Source: Sequoia sempervirens (lineage: Eukaryota; Streptophyta; Pinopsida; Cupressales; Cupressaceae). Taken from it: DNA of 64,000 bases. The notes beneath the pieces were generated by a model. It was not told the origin of the DNA and searched no databases. It saw only the letters and a program-made list of their open reading frames with translations. The stretch spans positions 248,001-312,000 of the forward strand of contig VDFB02195842.1 of the NCBI GenBank assembly GCA_007258455.2. The letters are read 5' to 3'. Each line of letters starts with the position of its first letter. Positions within the stretch are counted from its first letter, which is position 1. Shown here in pieces: positions 21,008 to 32,653 of the stretch. The position numbers and the translations under genes are program-made.

Positions 21008-23690
21008 TTATCCCACTAGGAAATAAAAATATACACTAACACCAACAACCATAGAACCAGTTAGATACTCAAAGTTGTCATCATCCACTCTAGGATGTAC
21101 CACCTTATTTTTTCTCTCAACACATCTATCCAACCAATACTTTTTTTCATGTTGATCATGTGTTGATGTAGGTGTTAAGGCTCTTTGTTGCCATTCTTTG
21201 ATCCATTCTGCATTTTCACACGTATCCCAATTGCCTACAGTACAAAATTGGCAAAAACATGCAAGCTGCCTTGTCCATATTATCCATGTGTTTGCATTCA
21301 AACTCTTAAAAAAATGCCATTTTGTTGATCTATTAATTGTTTCACAATCTTGTCAAGTAAGAATATTTCCTTCTTCAACTAACCAAAAGAAGCATTGAAT
21401 TATTGAGTTCTCACTTGTTCCTATAGATAATTTTGTATTGCGCCAATCTACAATTGCACATGCATCGATAAATTTCGTTGCATCCTCAAATTTTAGTTGC
21501 TCTCTAGAAATATCTCTTTTCACACATGCACCTACACCATCATGTTCTCCTTTACCATGCCTAACTTCAAAAAAACTCCACATGTGTTGGATATTATTTT
21601 CCTGGTGAGCTCTACATAACCAATAAAATATTCTAGCATTATTGAATTGTCTCGTATAATTATCCAACCATATGTGATGTTCTCTCATTTGAATTTCTAT
21701 TTCTTTTAATTTTTTTAAAATATATTAAAACAATATTGAACAAACTCTAATGAGTTTAATCAATAATCACTCACATAAAAATGGTAATCTCTCAAAAAAA
21801 ATCATTATCTTTTATAATATCATCTACATGTCTATATACAATATGAACAAATATGGTTACCTGCACTGAATTATAATATTGGGATTGGATTTCCTCTTTT
21901 AGAGCAAGAGTATAGTTTTCTACAAAATCAACAACTAACAATATAGTTCCAATTGGAAATGTGTTTTTACATGTACAAAATTGACCATCAAGCCATCAAG
22001 CATATTGATAGAGTTTGACATATCTAGGTACAATATTATCTTTAAATTCTCTAATGAATGCATGCACACTAATTTTTTCTATGATTAGCTCACAACATTT
22101 TTTTAATTTTTCCATCCTTTAAAGAATATTTAACATTTTTTATTTTTTTAATATCCACTAATTGTTGTCCAAATCCATTTAAACTACTTTCATGCATACA
22201 TTCTTCTAACAATGAAAGGTTGCCAAATCAATTGTATTGTCTATAAATACATGCATTTAAATAAAATAAGTGTCCATTAGATGGTTCACAAAACAAACTT
22301 TCTATAAAATCCTTGATTGTTTCAAATGGCATATTAATACCACATTCCTGCATAATTTTGTTAGTACATGCAAAGTATGTATCAAAGAATATCATAATAA
22401 TAAAGAAATTGTACATGAGTTTTACAACAAGAGATTCATTATTTATTAATTCTGACATACCAAGGTTTACATTTTTCAAATGATCTTTGACTTATGCTAA
22501 TACTTGGTAAGATTGAATCGTATAAAAAAAATTATAAAATATGATTTGAGTCAATCTAATAGATGTTTTGGATGAGGGTCACAGATTTTTTATCCCACCC
22601 TTAATTTTAAAACATCTCTAATATTAGGTGATACTCTTGTATTATCATGCTAATATTTTTCAACTAAAACTTTAACTTCATTAGTTAATTTTATGTCCAA
22701 CCTTGGGAGCCTACCACTAAAACTCCAACATTAATTAATTGGATCATTTTAAATACTTTATCTTCTCTTAGTCGCTCTTATCAAAGTTTTAGGATTTACT
22801 TTTATATATTTACTAATCTTACTTAACATTCTTTTATTTGAAGTTGATTTATTAACTAAAGCAGTTGTTATTGCACGATGTACTACATTCTTATCTTTAG
22901 ATCGACTTTTTTTCCTAGATAGAATCAATAGCATTGACAACACTAGATATGACTTGTACTACTAAATTGTCTTTCTATTTTGGTTTTAAAAAATTGCTTA
23001 ATTTTTCATCACTTTTTACATTTTCTTCAATTGCATCATGAGTTCACATTGAAAACCTAATTTCTTTCTATAAAAAAATATTCTATATAATTATTTCCAT
23101 GAGTTCTCATTTGTCTCCAAGAAATTTTACTAGGAAGGTTATCTAAGACATCTCTTTCAATTGTAAAAAAAACATTTTCATTTTCATTCATAAAAGGGGT
23201 TTCATTTTAATTTTGAACCATATAAGGGATTTTATTCTCATTTTCATCAATACAAGGGATTTCATTTTTGTTTTCATTCATATAAGGGGTTTCATTTTCA
23301 TTTTGAACCATACAAGGAATTTCATTCTCATTTTCATTCATACAAGATATTTCATTATTATTTTGATTTTCCATTATTTTACTAGCATAATTGATATCAT
23401 TATTGGTGTATCTAACTTCATCTAAATAACTAATTTCAATATTGTCAAGATGTGGATTTGAAGACATACTTGGATAACTTGTTTGAATAGGTGCATTTTC
23501 CATATCATTGAAAGGAGGATTTGAAGACATACCTGAAGTTATTTGCATAGTCACTATTTCCATATCATTCAAAGTTGAATTTAAAGGCATAGTTGGGTTT
23601 GTCTTTATAATTGTATTTTCTTCCATATTCACCATTTCCACATTTGCATCATCTACATTCATCGCATCCTTTCTAGTCTCCTCTTGAGAT
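21008..23690 (-). pseudogene. Decayed transposase-like gene, family not named
   Basis: Several minus-strand pieces line up as one protein. The N-terminus (23662 down to about 23170) is acidic and carries about six 10-residue repeats rich in Asn, Glu, Ile and Pro. A basic, helix-turn-helix-like piece lies at 22943-22758 (SRKKSRSKDKN, SKISKYIKVNPKTLIRATKR). Further pieces lie at 22479-22228 and about 22090-21720. The most conserved part, 21688-21353, contains WLDNYTRQFNNARIFYWLC and HGKGEHDGVGACVKR (about 21559). A cysteine-rich tail at 21301-21008 (CFCQFCTVGNWDTCENAEW) follows. I recall this D..(T/S)RQF...HGKG.HDG.GA..KR signature from abundant, poorly named transposase-like plant proteins. 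I cannot assign a superfamily. Many stops and frameshifts make it non-functional. Confidence 0.55.
23170..23350 (-). repeat. 30-bp coding minisatellite
   Basis: Six or so 30-bp units (plus strand: TTTCATTTTCATTCATA and variants) encode a 10-residue repeat of the NENEIPCM type on the minus strand, in frame with the N-terminal part of the transposase-like gene. The period is a multiple of three, as expected if it expanded while coding. Confidence 0.75.
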
Positions 23691-24536
23691 TCATTGAATT
23701 GGATTCTTCAAAAAATATCATTTGATGAATCCTTGTTCTTCTATATCTTTGTATTTTTGTCACCATCTCTCTATTTGCTTCAATTTCTTATTTCAAAACG
23801 GGTACCCATTTTAAAATAGGTACCTATTCTTTAAAGCTAGAATCCCCAAGCCACTTTTTGATTGAGTTTTAAGCTTGGGAAATGTTTGGCAACCCTACCC
23901 TTAGCCTTTGACCTACAACTAAAAAAATAAGGAAAATTCAAGAGAAATGTCTAACTTTGGCAATATAGTTGATGGACTTTTTTCAGAATTAATTTATGAA
24001 ATTAAAACCCATTATAGATCAAGATGTCTAGTTTTCAAATATATATTTTTTAAATATTTGATTATGTTTTCTATTTTTTAATTAATGTTTAAGTGAACTG
24101 GTCCATAAACTTGAAATATCAGGATTTTTTGTGTTTTTTTTTTATAAAAGTAGTAGGCCACTATAATATATTAATATAAATATAAATATAACTTACAAAA
24201 CCTGGTTTAGGTGAGCATACCAGCAGGAAAGAACCAGGAAGAAAACCTTAGGTTGTAGCTCGTGAAGATACAAAATTGACCCAATTATTGGGATCCATCA
24301 AAAACCTATCAATCTATCTCAACGATAAAGTACGTACACTAATTTTACATGAATGTTAAAACAGTGTTTTTTCGAACAATTAGCACATCAAAACTTAGCA
24401 ACTACATACATTACAATGCTGATAAATTTAACACCCATAATCCCAAATTAGCAAAAAAATTCCCAAAAAATGAAACTAAAACAGACTTTATTCCTCCATT
24501 TGTTCGCCACCTTGCACGGAGTTTTCGTCCTACATC
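23691..24536. other. AT-rich stretch without a gene
   Basis: Lies between two minus-strand pseudogenes. It contains GGGTACCCATTTT and GGTACCTATT near 23797-23830, matching the motif cluster at 660-860. No other feature is seen. Confidence 0.5.
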
Positions 24537-25547
24537 TCTGGAACGTCATGAAGACCCAAATCATTTGCAAAAAAGTTAAAGCCCATTATCGACTCCACAA
24601 CACTATTTTCCCTTGGCAGAAACCTTACATTGTAACTTTGAAGCTCTCCCATAGCAAGAATGGGCAAATTTTGACCTGGCATCACTTCCTCCTTAATGGC
24701 AACTGGCTTGAGGCTTAACTTCTACCTTCATATTATCAGGGGGAACAATGTGCATATTGGGCTTGTGCTCACGTAGAAGGGAAATTGCATAATATTTCTC
24801 TTTAAAATCAAATGACATGACAGGACACAAGTGTCTGCAATTCTTTCTTAGGGCTTTCAACAACACACTATCGTTTCTATATTGCAGCGCTATTCTGATC
24901 GCTTCAAAAATTTCATCAAAACCCTGCTCAGTTTTGAGATATTCCCTTGGAAATAAACCCCCTACATACCTGACCCTAGAGAAAAAATTATATTCTTGTA
25001 CTACTTTTGACAGTGCATTCCTATCAATTAACTGGGGTTTAACAAACTTTACCACTATTTGTTCAAGCTCTGCCAAAGATTGAAAGAAATCTAGGGTGTT
25101 TGAGAGAAACACTAAAAGTACCTGCGACAAGTATACTATCCTGCTGGCTCGCGGGCTAGCAACTTCCACATCCAAAATCGACCTTATTGCCTCCTCCACC
25201 ATAGGAAAAGATACATCAAATATTAAAGATAGGTCTGCATGAGAGAGATGCTCCTCAAATAGATGCTCCCATTCTTTTACTAAATAGGGCACTCTAAAAT
25301 TCCATGGTTGTGCCAACATTTTAAAGCTTCTACACACGCAAATAACTCGGCTCTTTGTTTTCTAGAAACCTCCTAAGCAATTGACAATGTGTTTGGCAAA
25401 AAAGAGCCCAGTATAGCCGCTATTTAAAAACAGATTACCTTTATTAACTGCTTCCATATCAAACATAGCTAAAAATTCGATGAGAATTCTGCCTCCATTC
25501 GGCTTGTGTGAGGTCATTTCTACTGTAGGTTTATTTAATTTGCACAT
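24537..25547 (-). pseudogene. Unrecognised protein gene with frame breaks
   Basis: The clearest non-transposon-like coding signal in the window. A 214-codon open frame (25337-24693) has balanced composition and many alternating helices. Examples are LVKEWEHLFEEHLSHADLSL, SRIVYLSQVLLVFLSNTLDF and FDEIFEAIRIALQYRNDSVL. Protein-like sequence continues upstream at 25547-25362 (GGRILIEFLAMFDMEAV), separated by a TAG and an apparent frame change near 25330-25365. It also continues downstream in another frame to a TAG near 24537 (PGQNLPILAMGELQSYNV, SIMGFNFFANDLGL), so the 24693 stop follows a small frameshift near 24700-24730. No intron signals are obvious. It could be a retrocopy or fragment of a host gene. 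I do not recognise the family and propose no function. Confidence 0.5.
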
Positions 25548-26106
25548 CTGATGAAGGAATATATGTACCTACATATAAACTTCACATTATGGAAATTTAA
25601 GGAGATGAACAAGTGTCCAATTGTTTGGGCTCGTGGAAATTCCATGACACATCCTTCGACTACTAACCTAAGCTTAGATGATGTCAAGCCCAGTATTGTT
25701 TTGTAATGAAAACATCATTACACTTTAAGCCTGCCAGCCAAGTGAAATAGTTGCACAAAACTAGATAGCCTGCAATCACGATTTGATAAATCTTGTCAAA
25801 CGAAAAGTATAACTTAATGTATGGAAATCATTTTGTATCTTGAAGTGTGCTAGGCACATTTTCCATCAACACTATCAATCATGATTTAAGACAAAGAAAA
25901 TATGAGGCCCAGAATTTGGTGGAAAGTATATTTGAAGAGACACAATTACCCACAATCACTAAGACTTCCTAGCATTCCCCTATTTTGAAGTAGTACTTCC
26001 TAGCATTCCCCTATTTTGAAGTAGTGATAAATTTATTTCAAACAACTGATTGATTTTCATTTGCCTCTTGATTTATCAGATCAATCAAATGTGGATAAGC
26101 TCTTAA
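25548..26106. other. Spacer without a gene
   Basis: AT-rich sequence between the unknown pseudogene and the LINE 3' end. The part nearest 26106 is probably the LINE 3' untranslated region, although no poly(A) is seen. It holds the 31-bp duplication listed separately. Confidence 0.5.
25964..26025. repeat. Perfect 31-bp tandem duplication
   Basis: Unit starting ACTTCCTAGCATTCCCCTAT occupies 25964-25994 and is repeated exactly at 25995-26025. The perfect identity in otherwise decayed DNA indicates a recent slippage or repair event. Confidence 0.95.
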
Positions 26107-26811
26107 CTAATTTATGTCATGTAAAATTGTGATCTCCTTAGCCTCACTACCCAGATTTGCAAGAAAATCTACTACTTTATTGCCTTCTCTGTAAGTGTGA
26201 GAGATTATAGAGGCGTTGAATTTATCTAGCAATTCCCATGTTTTAACTAGAATATATCTTAAATTCCAATTTTGAACCTTTCTTTCTATGCATGCATTTA
26301 TAACTATCATTGAATCACCTTCTAAATGAAGATTTGAGATCCCCAACTGTAACGCCAATTCCAGGCCCAACAATACTGCTTGTGCTTCTACAGAGTTATT
26401 CATTCGTTGTTTTAAATGGATTGTAGAGGCTACCAAAACAACTCTGAATGGATTTCTTCTACAAATGCCTGCCCCTAATTGACCTGATTCCCCTTTGGAT
26501 GCCCCATCGAAGTTTAATTTAACAAAACCTTCTTGAGGTGGAATCCATTTGACTAAGCTTCTATCAACTTTAGTGACATTGTTTCTAAGTTCACTGCCAT
26601 TAAATGGTAGCTTAATACCCTTCCAATTCATCAAAATAAATCTGTCCCAATTTGTAAATAGTGAGCTTATCAACTTCTCTTTCTGAACACATGCATTAAC
26701 CCCTTTAGATATTTCTTTTACAATTTTCATTACTGACATTTCAATTGGAGATTTTGATTTTTTGAAGATTCTCATGTTTCTTTCCCACCAAATGTTCCAG
26801 ATCAAAATCAC
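26107..26811 (-). pseudogene. LINE C-terminal RNase H domain
   Basis: A 234-codon open frame encodes an RVT_3-type RNase H, the domain found at the end of many plant LINE ORF2 proteins. Catalytic positions are visible: Asp in LNFDGASKG (about residue 98), Glu in SVEAQAVLLGLELAL, Asp in LEGDSMIVI, and a final Asp in EGNKVVDFLANLGS. The upstream 90 residues (FKKSKSPIEMSVMKIVKE) match the usual linker. This domain is the best preserved part of the copy. The ATG used here is internal, since the natural protein starts far upstream. Confidence 0.88.
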
Positions 26812-26875
26812 TGGGGTAATATGTCAAATTCTTGCAAAGAATGATGTTTGGTGTATTAATGGCCAACTCTGAAAG

Positions 26876-26920
26876 AGGTCCCAAAGTGTGTTTAGAAGGT
26901 CCCAAAGTGTGTTTAGAAGG
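26876..26920. repeat. 21-bp tandem duplication in the LINE
   Basis: AGGTCCCAAAGTGTGTTTAGA is repeated exactly at 26876-26896 and 26897-26917, followed by a partial third AGG. It falls in the broken linker upstream of the RNase H. Confidence 0.95.
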
Positions 26921-27959
26921 CTATTAAAAATATTTAGCTTGTTTTTAATAAAATTCAACACTGATTGGCAAAATTACACTGTAGAAGCAAATGATCAGCT
27001 ATTTCAAACTCTTCTTCACATAGGAGGAATTTGAATGGATTTGCAATCTTTAGTTTGACCAAGCAGTCACTTGTTAGAATTCTTTTCAGTAAAGCAAGCC
27101 AAGCAAAGCTTCTCACTTTTGGAAATACTTATTGCTCCAACAGAAAGTAAGTGCGCGTTGAGGTTGCGAATTATTTTTTAACTTGCTTAGAATTGCATAT
27201 CCTTCCTTCATAGAGTATGTTCCATCTTTAGAGGTTTCCCATATTATTTTTTCTGGCTTTGAAAATAAATACACTATTCTTTCCTTCATAATGTTAGAGA
27301 AAAGGTCAGACCGTTGTGGCGTGACTAGGTTAGTTGATGGAATTTTCCACTCTACTTTCCCATAATAGGAACTTGATGTCTGAACATATTCTAACAAATT
27401 TTCACCCCAAGCTTGAGAGAGGATTGTTCTTATCTCATGCAAGTCCTAATTGTCTAATAGTGGTGGTTTTCCATTCCAAGAGTCTACCCAAAACTTTACA
27501 CTGTTCCCATCATTTACCTCCCAAGATGAGAACTTCATAATGAGATTTCTACTATTCAGGATGAAATTCCAAATAGTAGAACCCTTTGGAGGGTCTGCCA
27601 CTGTTAAGATTCTTGTTGGGGTATCATTGTCTAGGTACTTGGCTTGCATTATTCTGGTCCATTTATCCTCTAGGTTAGAGTACATTTTCCATGCTAGCTT
27701 AGCCCCAAATGCTTTATTTCTCCATAAAAGATTTTGAACTTCGGACCCCCCTTATTTCTTTCCTCTATTCAGGCCTTCTAATGAGATCAAGGGCACTTTT
27801 TTCTGCTCATTAATGTTACCTTTCCAAAAAAAAAGATCTAATTATCTTTTCAATTTCTTTAATTATAGATGCAAGAGCTTTTAGAACATCTAATAAATAG
27901 TTTGGAATAGATGCTAACACTGATTTAATGAGAAGGATTCTTCATGACAATGATAACCA

Positions 27960-28860
27960 TCAGGCTTTCCATATTAAATTTATTTCCTTAATTCTATTAA
28001 TTACTTTGTCCCAATAATGAGCTTTGTTTGATCCTTTAAAAAAGGGGATCCCTAAGTAAGTACAAGGAAATTTCGCTTCTTGAAATCCCAAGATCTTCAC
28101 TATTTTCTTCTTTAGGTCATCAAGAGTATTTAAGATGTAAATCTTGGACTTTGCTGGATTAATTTTTTGTCCAAATGCTGAGGAATATTTATCCAAAACC
28201 TCTTTGACCTATTTAGCTTCGGATAGTGCTGATTTGTTGAACAAAAGAGTATCGTCTGCAAAGAGAGAATGGGTGACCGAGATACTTGAGTTTGCTATCT
28301 ATACTCCTTGCCATAAGTGTTAACTATGCTTTAGTAAAATATATCTGCTTAAGGCTTCTGCCATTATGATGAATAGAAATGGTGACAGTGGATCTCCTTG
28401 CCTGACCCCTTGTGTGGAATTAAAAAAGCCAGATGGACTTCCATTTATAATCACTAAAAACTTGGCACTTGATAAATAGGACATTACCCACCTTCGCCAT
28501 TCAGAGCCAAACTCGAATTTTGTCAAGACCTTATTAAGAAATTTCCAATCTACTTTATCATAAGCTTTCATCATGTCTAACTTGACAATGAAGGAGGGTA
28601 GATTTGATGATGCTATTTTCTGTAACACTTCATGTGCAACAATTGCCCCTTCATTTAAGTTTCCCTTCGAGGGACGAAACCCCCTTGTTCCTGAGAAACA
28701 ATCTTTGGTATGAGCAGTTGCAATCTTAAATAGATTGCCTTGGTGAATATTTTGTAGATTGTATTGCATAATGAGATAGGCCTAAACTCCACAAGTGTTT
28801 TAGGCTCTTTGACCTTTGGCAGAACTGCAATATTAGTAACATTAAATTTCCTAAACATGG
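27960..28860 (-). pseudogene. LINE reverse transcriptase remnant
   Basis: Two overlapping frames (28858-28655 and 28769-28320) show a frameshift within the finger region (PKVKEPKTLVEFRPISLCN, then the palm). Motif A reads FIVKLDMMKAYDKVDW with its catalytic Asp. The loop QGVRQGDPLSPFLF precedes it in the fold, and the FADD catalytic box is at about 28252-28266. A further piece, 28196-27960, holds the thumb (PCTYLGIPFF). A TAG near 28210 and the stop at 28320 break the frame. The catalytic residues look intact, so decay is through frame loss. Confidence 0.9.
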
Positions 28861-30631
28861 TTCTAGTTCATCTAGATTCTTCTAATGCCCATAAAAGCTC
28901 AAAACATAATAACTTTTAATCTGTTAATTTTTTTATTAAAAAAATAGATGACATCAATCTTCAAACAATTCTGTACACAATGAAAAAAAATCAAAAAATG
29001 ATTAGTTTAGGTCAAATTATGTGTAACAACCTCCTTAGATTTAAAATTAACTAATTACACATATTACACATCATCAAGCATATAAAGTTAACACGTGTCC
29101 ATTGATTAAGAATATAGACAAGGATTGTATTAGATAGATACTCTAAAGTACAAAAGCCAGTATTATGGCGTACATAAAGGAACGTATTCCTTACGTAAGA
29201 CCACATGGTCGAGTACAAAATTTATACAAATATAACACAACAAGGAACTTCTTGACAAGATCCTTCGACGCTTGACTTCTTTGACCTCATCAAGGATGAG
29301 AACATTGTTGGAATGTGTTTCCACTCTACCACAAAGTGAATCACTTCCCTGAAATTCTTCTTGAAAGAAGAATGCTTGACCCAACACAAGGAAAACTAGC
29401 AATGCAACTTTGAATAAAAGTAATGCAATTTGTGAAGCAAGTCATATCAACATCTAATCACATCATGATTTAGCAAACACAAGGATTACACCAAAAATAT
29501 CATCATGCTTGATGTTTGTGCACATACATAGTTAGTCATGTAGGTTACATTCTGATTCATATTTAGCATTGCTTGGTCCATAATTTCTTAAAAAGAAGGT
29601 AAATCTTTGCAAGTGCAAGTGCACTTAACATGATAACTTGTCTATATACATGTAAACCTTTCAATAATCTTTTCATAAGTGCATATCAAGAGATGTAGTA
29701 GATCCAATATAAGAACATGCAAGTATAAAAGTATGGAAAATATGCAATGTTAAATAAAGAAGGTATAGATCATGTATGTATGTATATACATATATATAGG
29801 TATATATATGAGTATACATTCTTAATGCAAAGAATTAGCATTACCATATTATCTTGTAGTTGACTATCATGAGAAAACATGTTCGATGATTTATGTACAA
29901 GCATTACCTTTCTTATGTGGAATAATGTAATCAACAATCTTAAAGTAAGGGATTCTATATTTTAGAATGAGTCTTCAATGGACTTCAAATCATGCAACCA
30001 ACAATATTTCTATGTATGAAGGTTCATAATGCACAACTATTATATAAGCATTCTCCTAATTCAACATTTAATATTCGTCTCATCTTTTACTATAGCTTAA
30101 GGAATGGTTTAACAAATCATTGAAAGAGTTTATGGTTTATTAACCTAATGAATTTCTTCAAGATTTTATCTTTTCCATCATCTTAATTTCTAGCTTAAAC
30201 CATTCCAAGTTATTCTATCTTGATTGAGTGGATAATAATAACTTGCTAGGTAGACACTTCTTGAATATTTAGCCAAAACATCATAATACCATTGAAAATG
30301 ATACCTATTTAATATTATCCACTATTCTATGTTTTTGTGAAGTCAAACTATTTTCTATCAAGAAGCTAAATGAATTTTTTAAATGATATTGGATACATCT
30401 TAAGAATCATCAAAGTTTCATGTAAATTCTCCTCTTCCAATGTTATTTATGCTATGATAATGATGATTGAGATACATGCCAACATCAATTGTACATGCTA
30501 ATCAGGAAAATACCTTAATGTATCAAGACATCTTAAAAGTTGTGCAAACTTATGTTCTTGATCATGTATTAATAATAATAATAATGCTATTTTGATGTAT
30601 TCATGTATTCTAAACTACAAACGAAACTAGG
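28861..30631. other. AT-rich stretch without a supported gene
   Basis: A 79-codon minus-strand frame at 29402-29163 has ordinary composition but no recognisable domain or continuation. The remainder is stop-rich, with TATATA and GTATGTAT tracts near 29780 and a short (AAT)n near 30570. Confidence 0.5.
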
Positions 30632-30820
30632 TCATTGACGGTTAAAGAAAAAGTTGAGTCTCCTTTCTCTGCAATACCTTTTATCCCTCATAGCTATTGT
30701 GTTTTCAACCTTTGTAAAGATATTAACCACTTGTACTAACCCTTCAAGCACTATTTTAAGACTTGGCTTGACAGTATTATGTACATGGTCGCGGCCATAT
30801 TTCTGACCAAGCTCATACCT
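30632..30820 (-). pseudogene. Downstream half of an ORF split by the copia insertion
   Basis: Minus-strand frame of about 63 codons running from the copia target site to TGA at 30632-30634 (includes ELGQKYGRDHVHN and SLKIVLEGLVQVVNIF). It has no stop before 30632. It joins in frame with 41766-41525 once the 10.7 kb element and one TACCT copy are removed. I do not recognise the protein. The charged and helical composition is protein-like. Confidence 0.5.
30816..30820. other. Target-site duplication TACCT (left)
   Basis: TACCT directly precedes the left LTR and is repeated at 41525-41529 after the right LTR. The perfect 5-bp match confirms the element boundaries. Confidence 0.95.
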
Positions 30821-32404
30821 TGTTGGAGTGAGAAGACATTAAGAGGGGGGTGAATCAGTGTCTTAATAAAATTTCATCAAATCTTAAATATTTATTAAAA
30901 AATTTATGCTCTAAATATTTAAATGATAAGCACATTCATTAATTCAATGTTATCATTCATTAACAAAAATATAAAATATTTGAGCACATTTACAAAACAA
31001 ATAGGAATCAAAAGCAACTCATAACACAATTATTTCCTAAGTGGAAAACCCTTACTGGGTAGAAAAATTATTCGAAATTGCCTCACTGGCTTATGTAAAA
31101 TCTCACTGATTACAAGTATGCCTCACTGGCAAAGGTCATTTTTTGTCTCACTAACTTGACCTTATTATTACATGTTTCAATCATAAAGAAAAACAAATTT
31201 AATACAGAGGGTTTCTCTATTTCACTACATAACCATCATTTTCAAAAACCAATACATTAATATCCTAAAAACTCATAATGGGAATCTTCAAAATATTAGA
31301 TATATTTTACAACTTATTTTGCATCATAATTTCAAATTTTGTCTCAACAAATAGTCTCTTATTTCTTCTTCAAAAAAACTCTCAACACACAATGTTAAAA
31401 CACTACTTTTTATATTCATCTTTTACTTTGCCAATTGAAATAGTTTTCAGCTATAGAAACTTCCCAAATAAATTTGTTTCTTTACAAAGATTACCAACAA
31501 CAAACGAAACAAATCTACTTTGTGAATTAAACAAATCTAAACACCTAAAGACCCAAATAAGGGTTTTGAAATAGTAACCAAAATTAACCACCTAAACTGC
31601 ATGTTCATTTTCCTTTTACATGCCAACTAAAGAACCAATAGTTTTGACAAGAGAAAAACACTGTTTACCTCTGCATGATTAAGCCTTAACAAATAACTGT
31701 CAAATAAGAGAAAAAACTGAAAAATAATGTTACCCAGTGTATTTGAGCTTTGTCACTTCAAGCTGTCAACAACATTCCACCTAATCATTGCAAACATTGG
31801 ACATATTCATCATGTGATTTTTTGTCTGTCGTGCCCTAATGAGGGCTTTGAAATAATGAAATAACAAATGCCTTTTTACCAAGCTTTGAAAATAAGCTTT
31901 TAACCTTTAGTATACCTGACAACCTCGTGCTTAGGATAAGCTTTATCACATATTTTAGCATGTCCGACAAGAATTATTTCCAATAGAAAACTCTTATGTC
32001 ACTTTTAGTGCCCGACACCATATGTGGTGCAAGTGACAAGCATTTTGATGCCTTAATACAAGTAATACTAATGATAAGGTTTTCAAAGCCTTAAAAAACA
32101 TATGAGATGCAAATGATAAGGTCTATAGACCTTTTAAAATTTAACCTGAATTCCCATCACAATGTGTGCTCTGCAAGTAATCAAACACCATTGTAATCAA
32201 ATGACTTGAATGAAGTTACATAAATAATGGAGAATATTCATATAGATAGCAAAACCAAAGTCTTGCAATCTTTTGCACAAAACCATCAAATGTATATTGT
32301 GCCATACCAAGTGTGCCATATATCTATGATCATGTCAATCACCTTAAAACCTTGCATAGACCTATTTGACACAATGTCAACCAAAGATGCCACCAGGGTC
32401 AACA
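30821..32404 (-). repeat. 3' LTR of the copia element (1,584 bp)
   Basis: On the plus strand it starts TGTTGGAGTGAGAAG and ends GGGTCAACA. It is colinear with 39839-41524. It carries the CACCCCCCTCT tract (minus strand) just inside its 3' end, and GCCTCACTGGC motifs. It has fewer copies of these than the other LTR. Confidence 0.93.
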
Positions 32405-32419
32405 AACTCCCCCTTTGGC
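32405..32419 (-). other. Copia polypurine tract
   Basis: Read on the minus strand, GCCAAAGGGGGAGTT directly abuts the 3' LTR. It would prime plus-strand DNA synthesis. Similar AAAGGGGGAG strings recur inside the element, near 34503-34510 and 34612-34622 (minus strand), as in elements with multiple polypurine tracts. Confidence 0.88.
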
Positions 32420-32653
32420 ATTGGTGTCAAATAACCCAAAACTGTACCTATCAAAACCATCAATTCAACCCTACTAAACATGTAACCACAACCATTAGTA
32501 CCACTATCATAATAAGAAAATTTGATCATCATAATCATGAACATCAGATCAACATCATAATAATCAAAAATCTGCATCAAAGTATGAGCTTGATTGAAGT
32601 TGTAAAAAAAGTTGTAAATCATCAAAGTAAGCTTTTGTAACAATCAACTTTCT

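Larger units (their letters stand above)
26107..28860 (-). mobile_element. 5'-truncated plant LINE (L1-type) retrotransposon
   Basis: Minus-strand remains of a non-LTR retrotransposon ORF2 cover reverse transcriptase (28860-27960), the connecting region with a Cys/His zf-RVT-like segment (about 27700-26990) and a C-terminal RNase H (26811-26107), in the order typical of plant L1-type LINEs. No endonuclease or ORF1 is seen upstream of 28860, so the copy is 5' truncated, as target-primed insertions often are. Stops and frameshifts are frequent. The target duplication was not identified. Confidence 0.9.
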
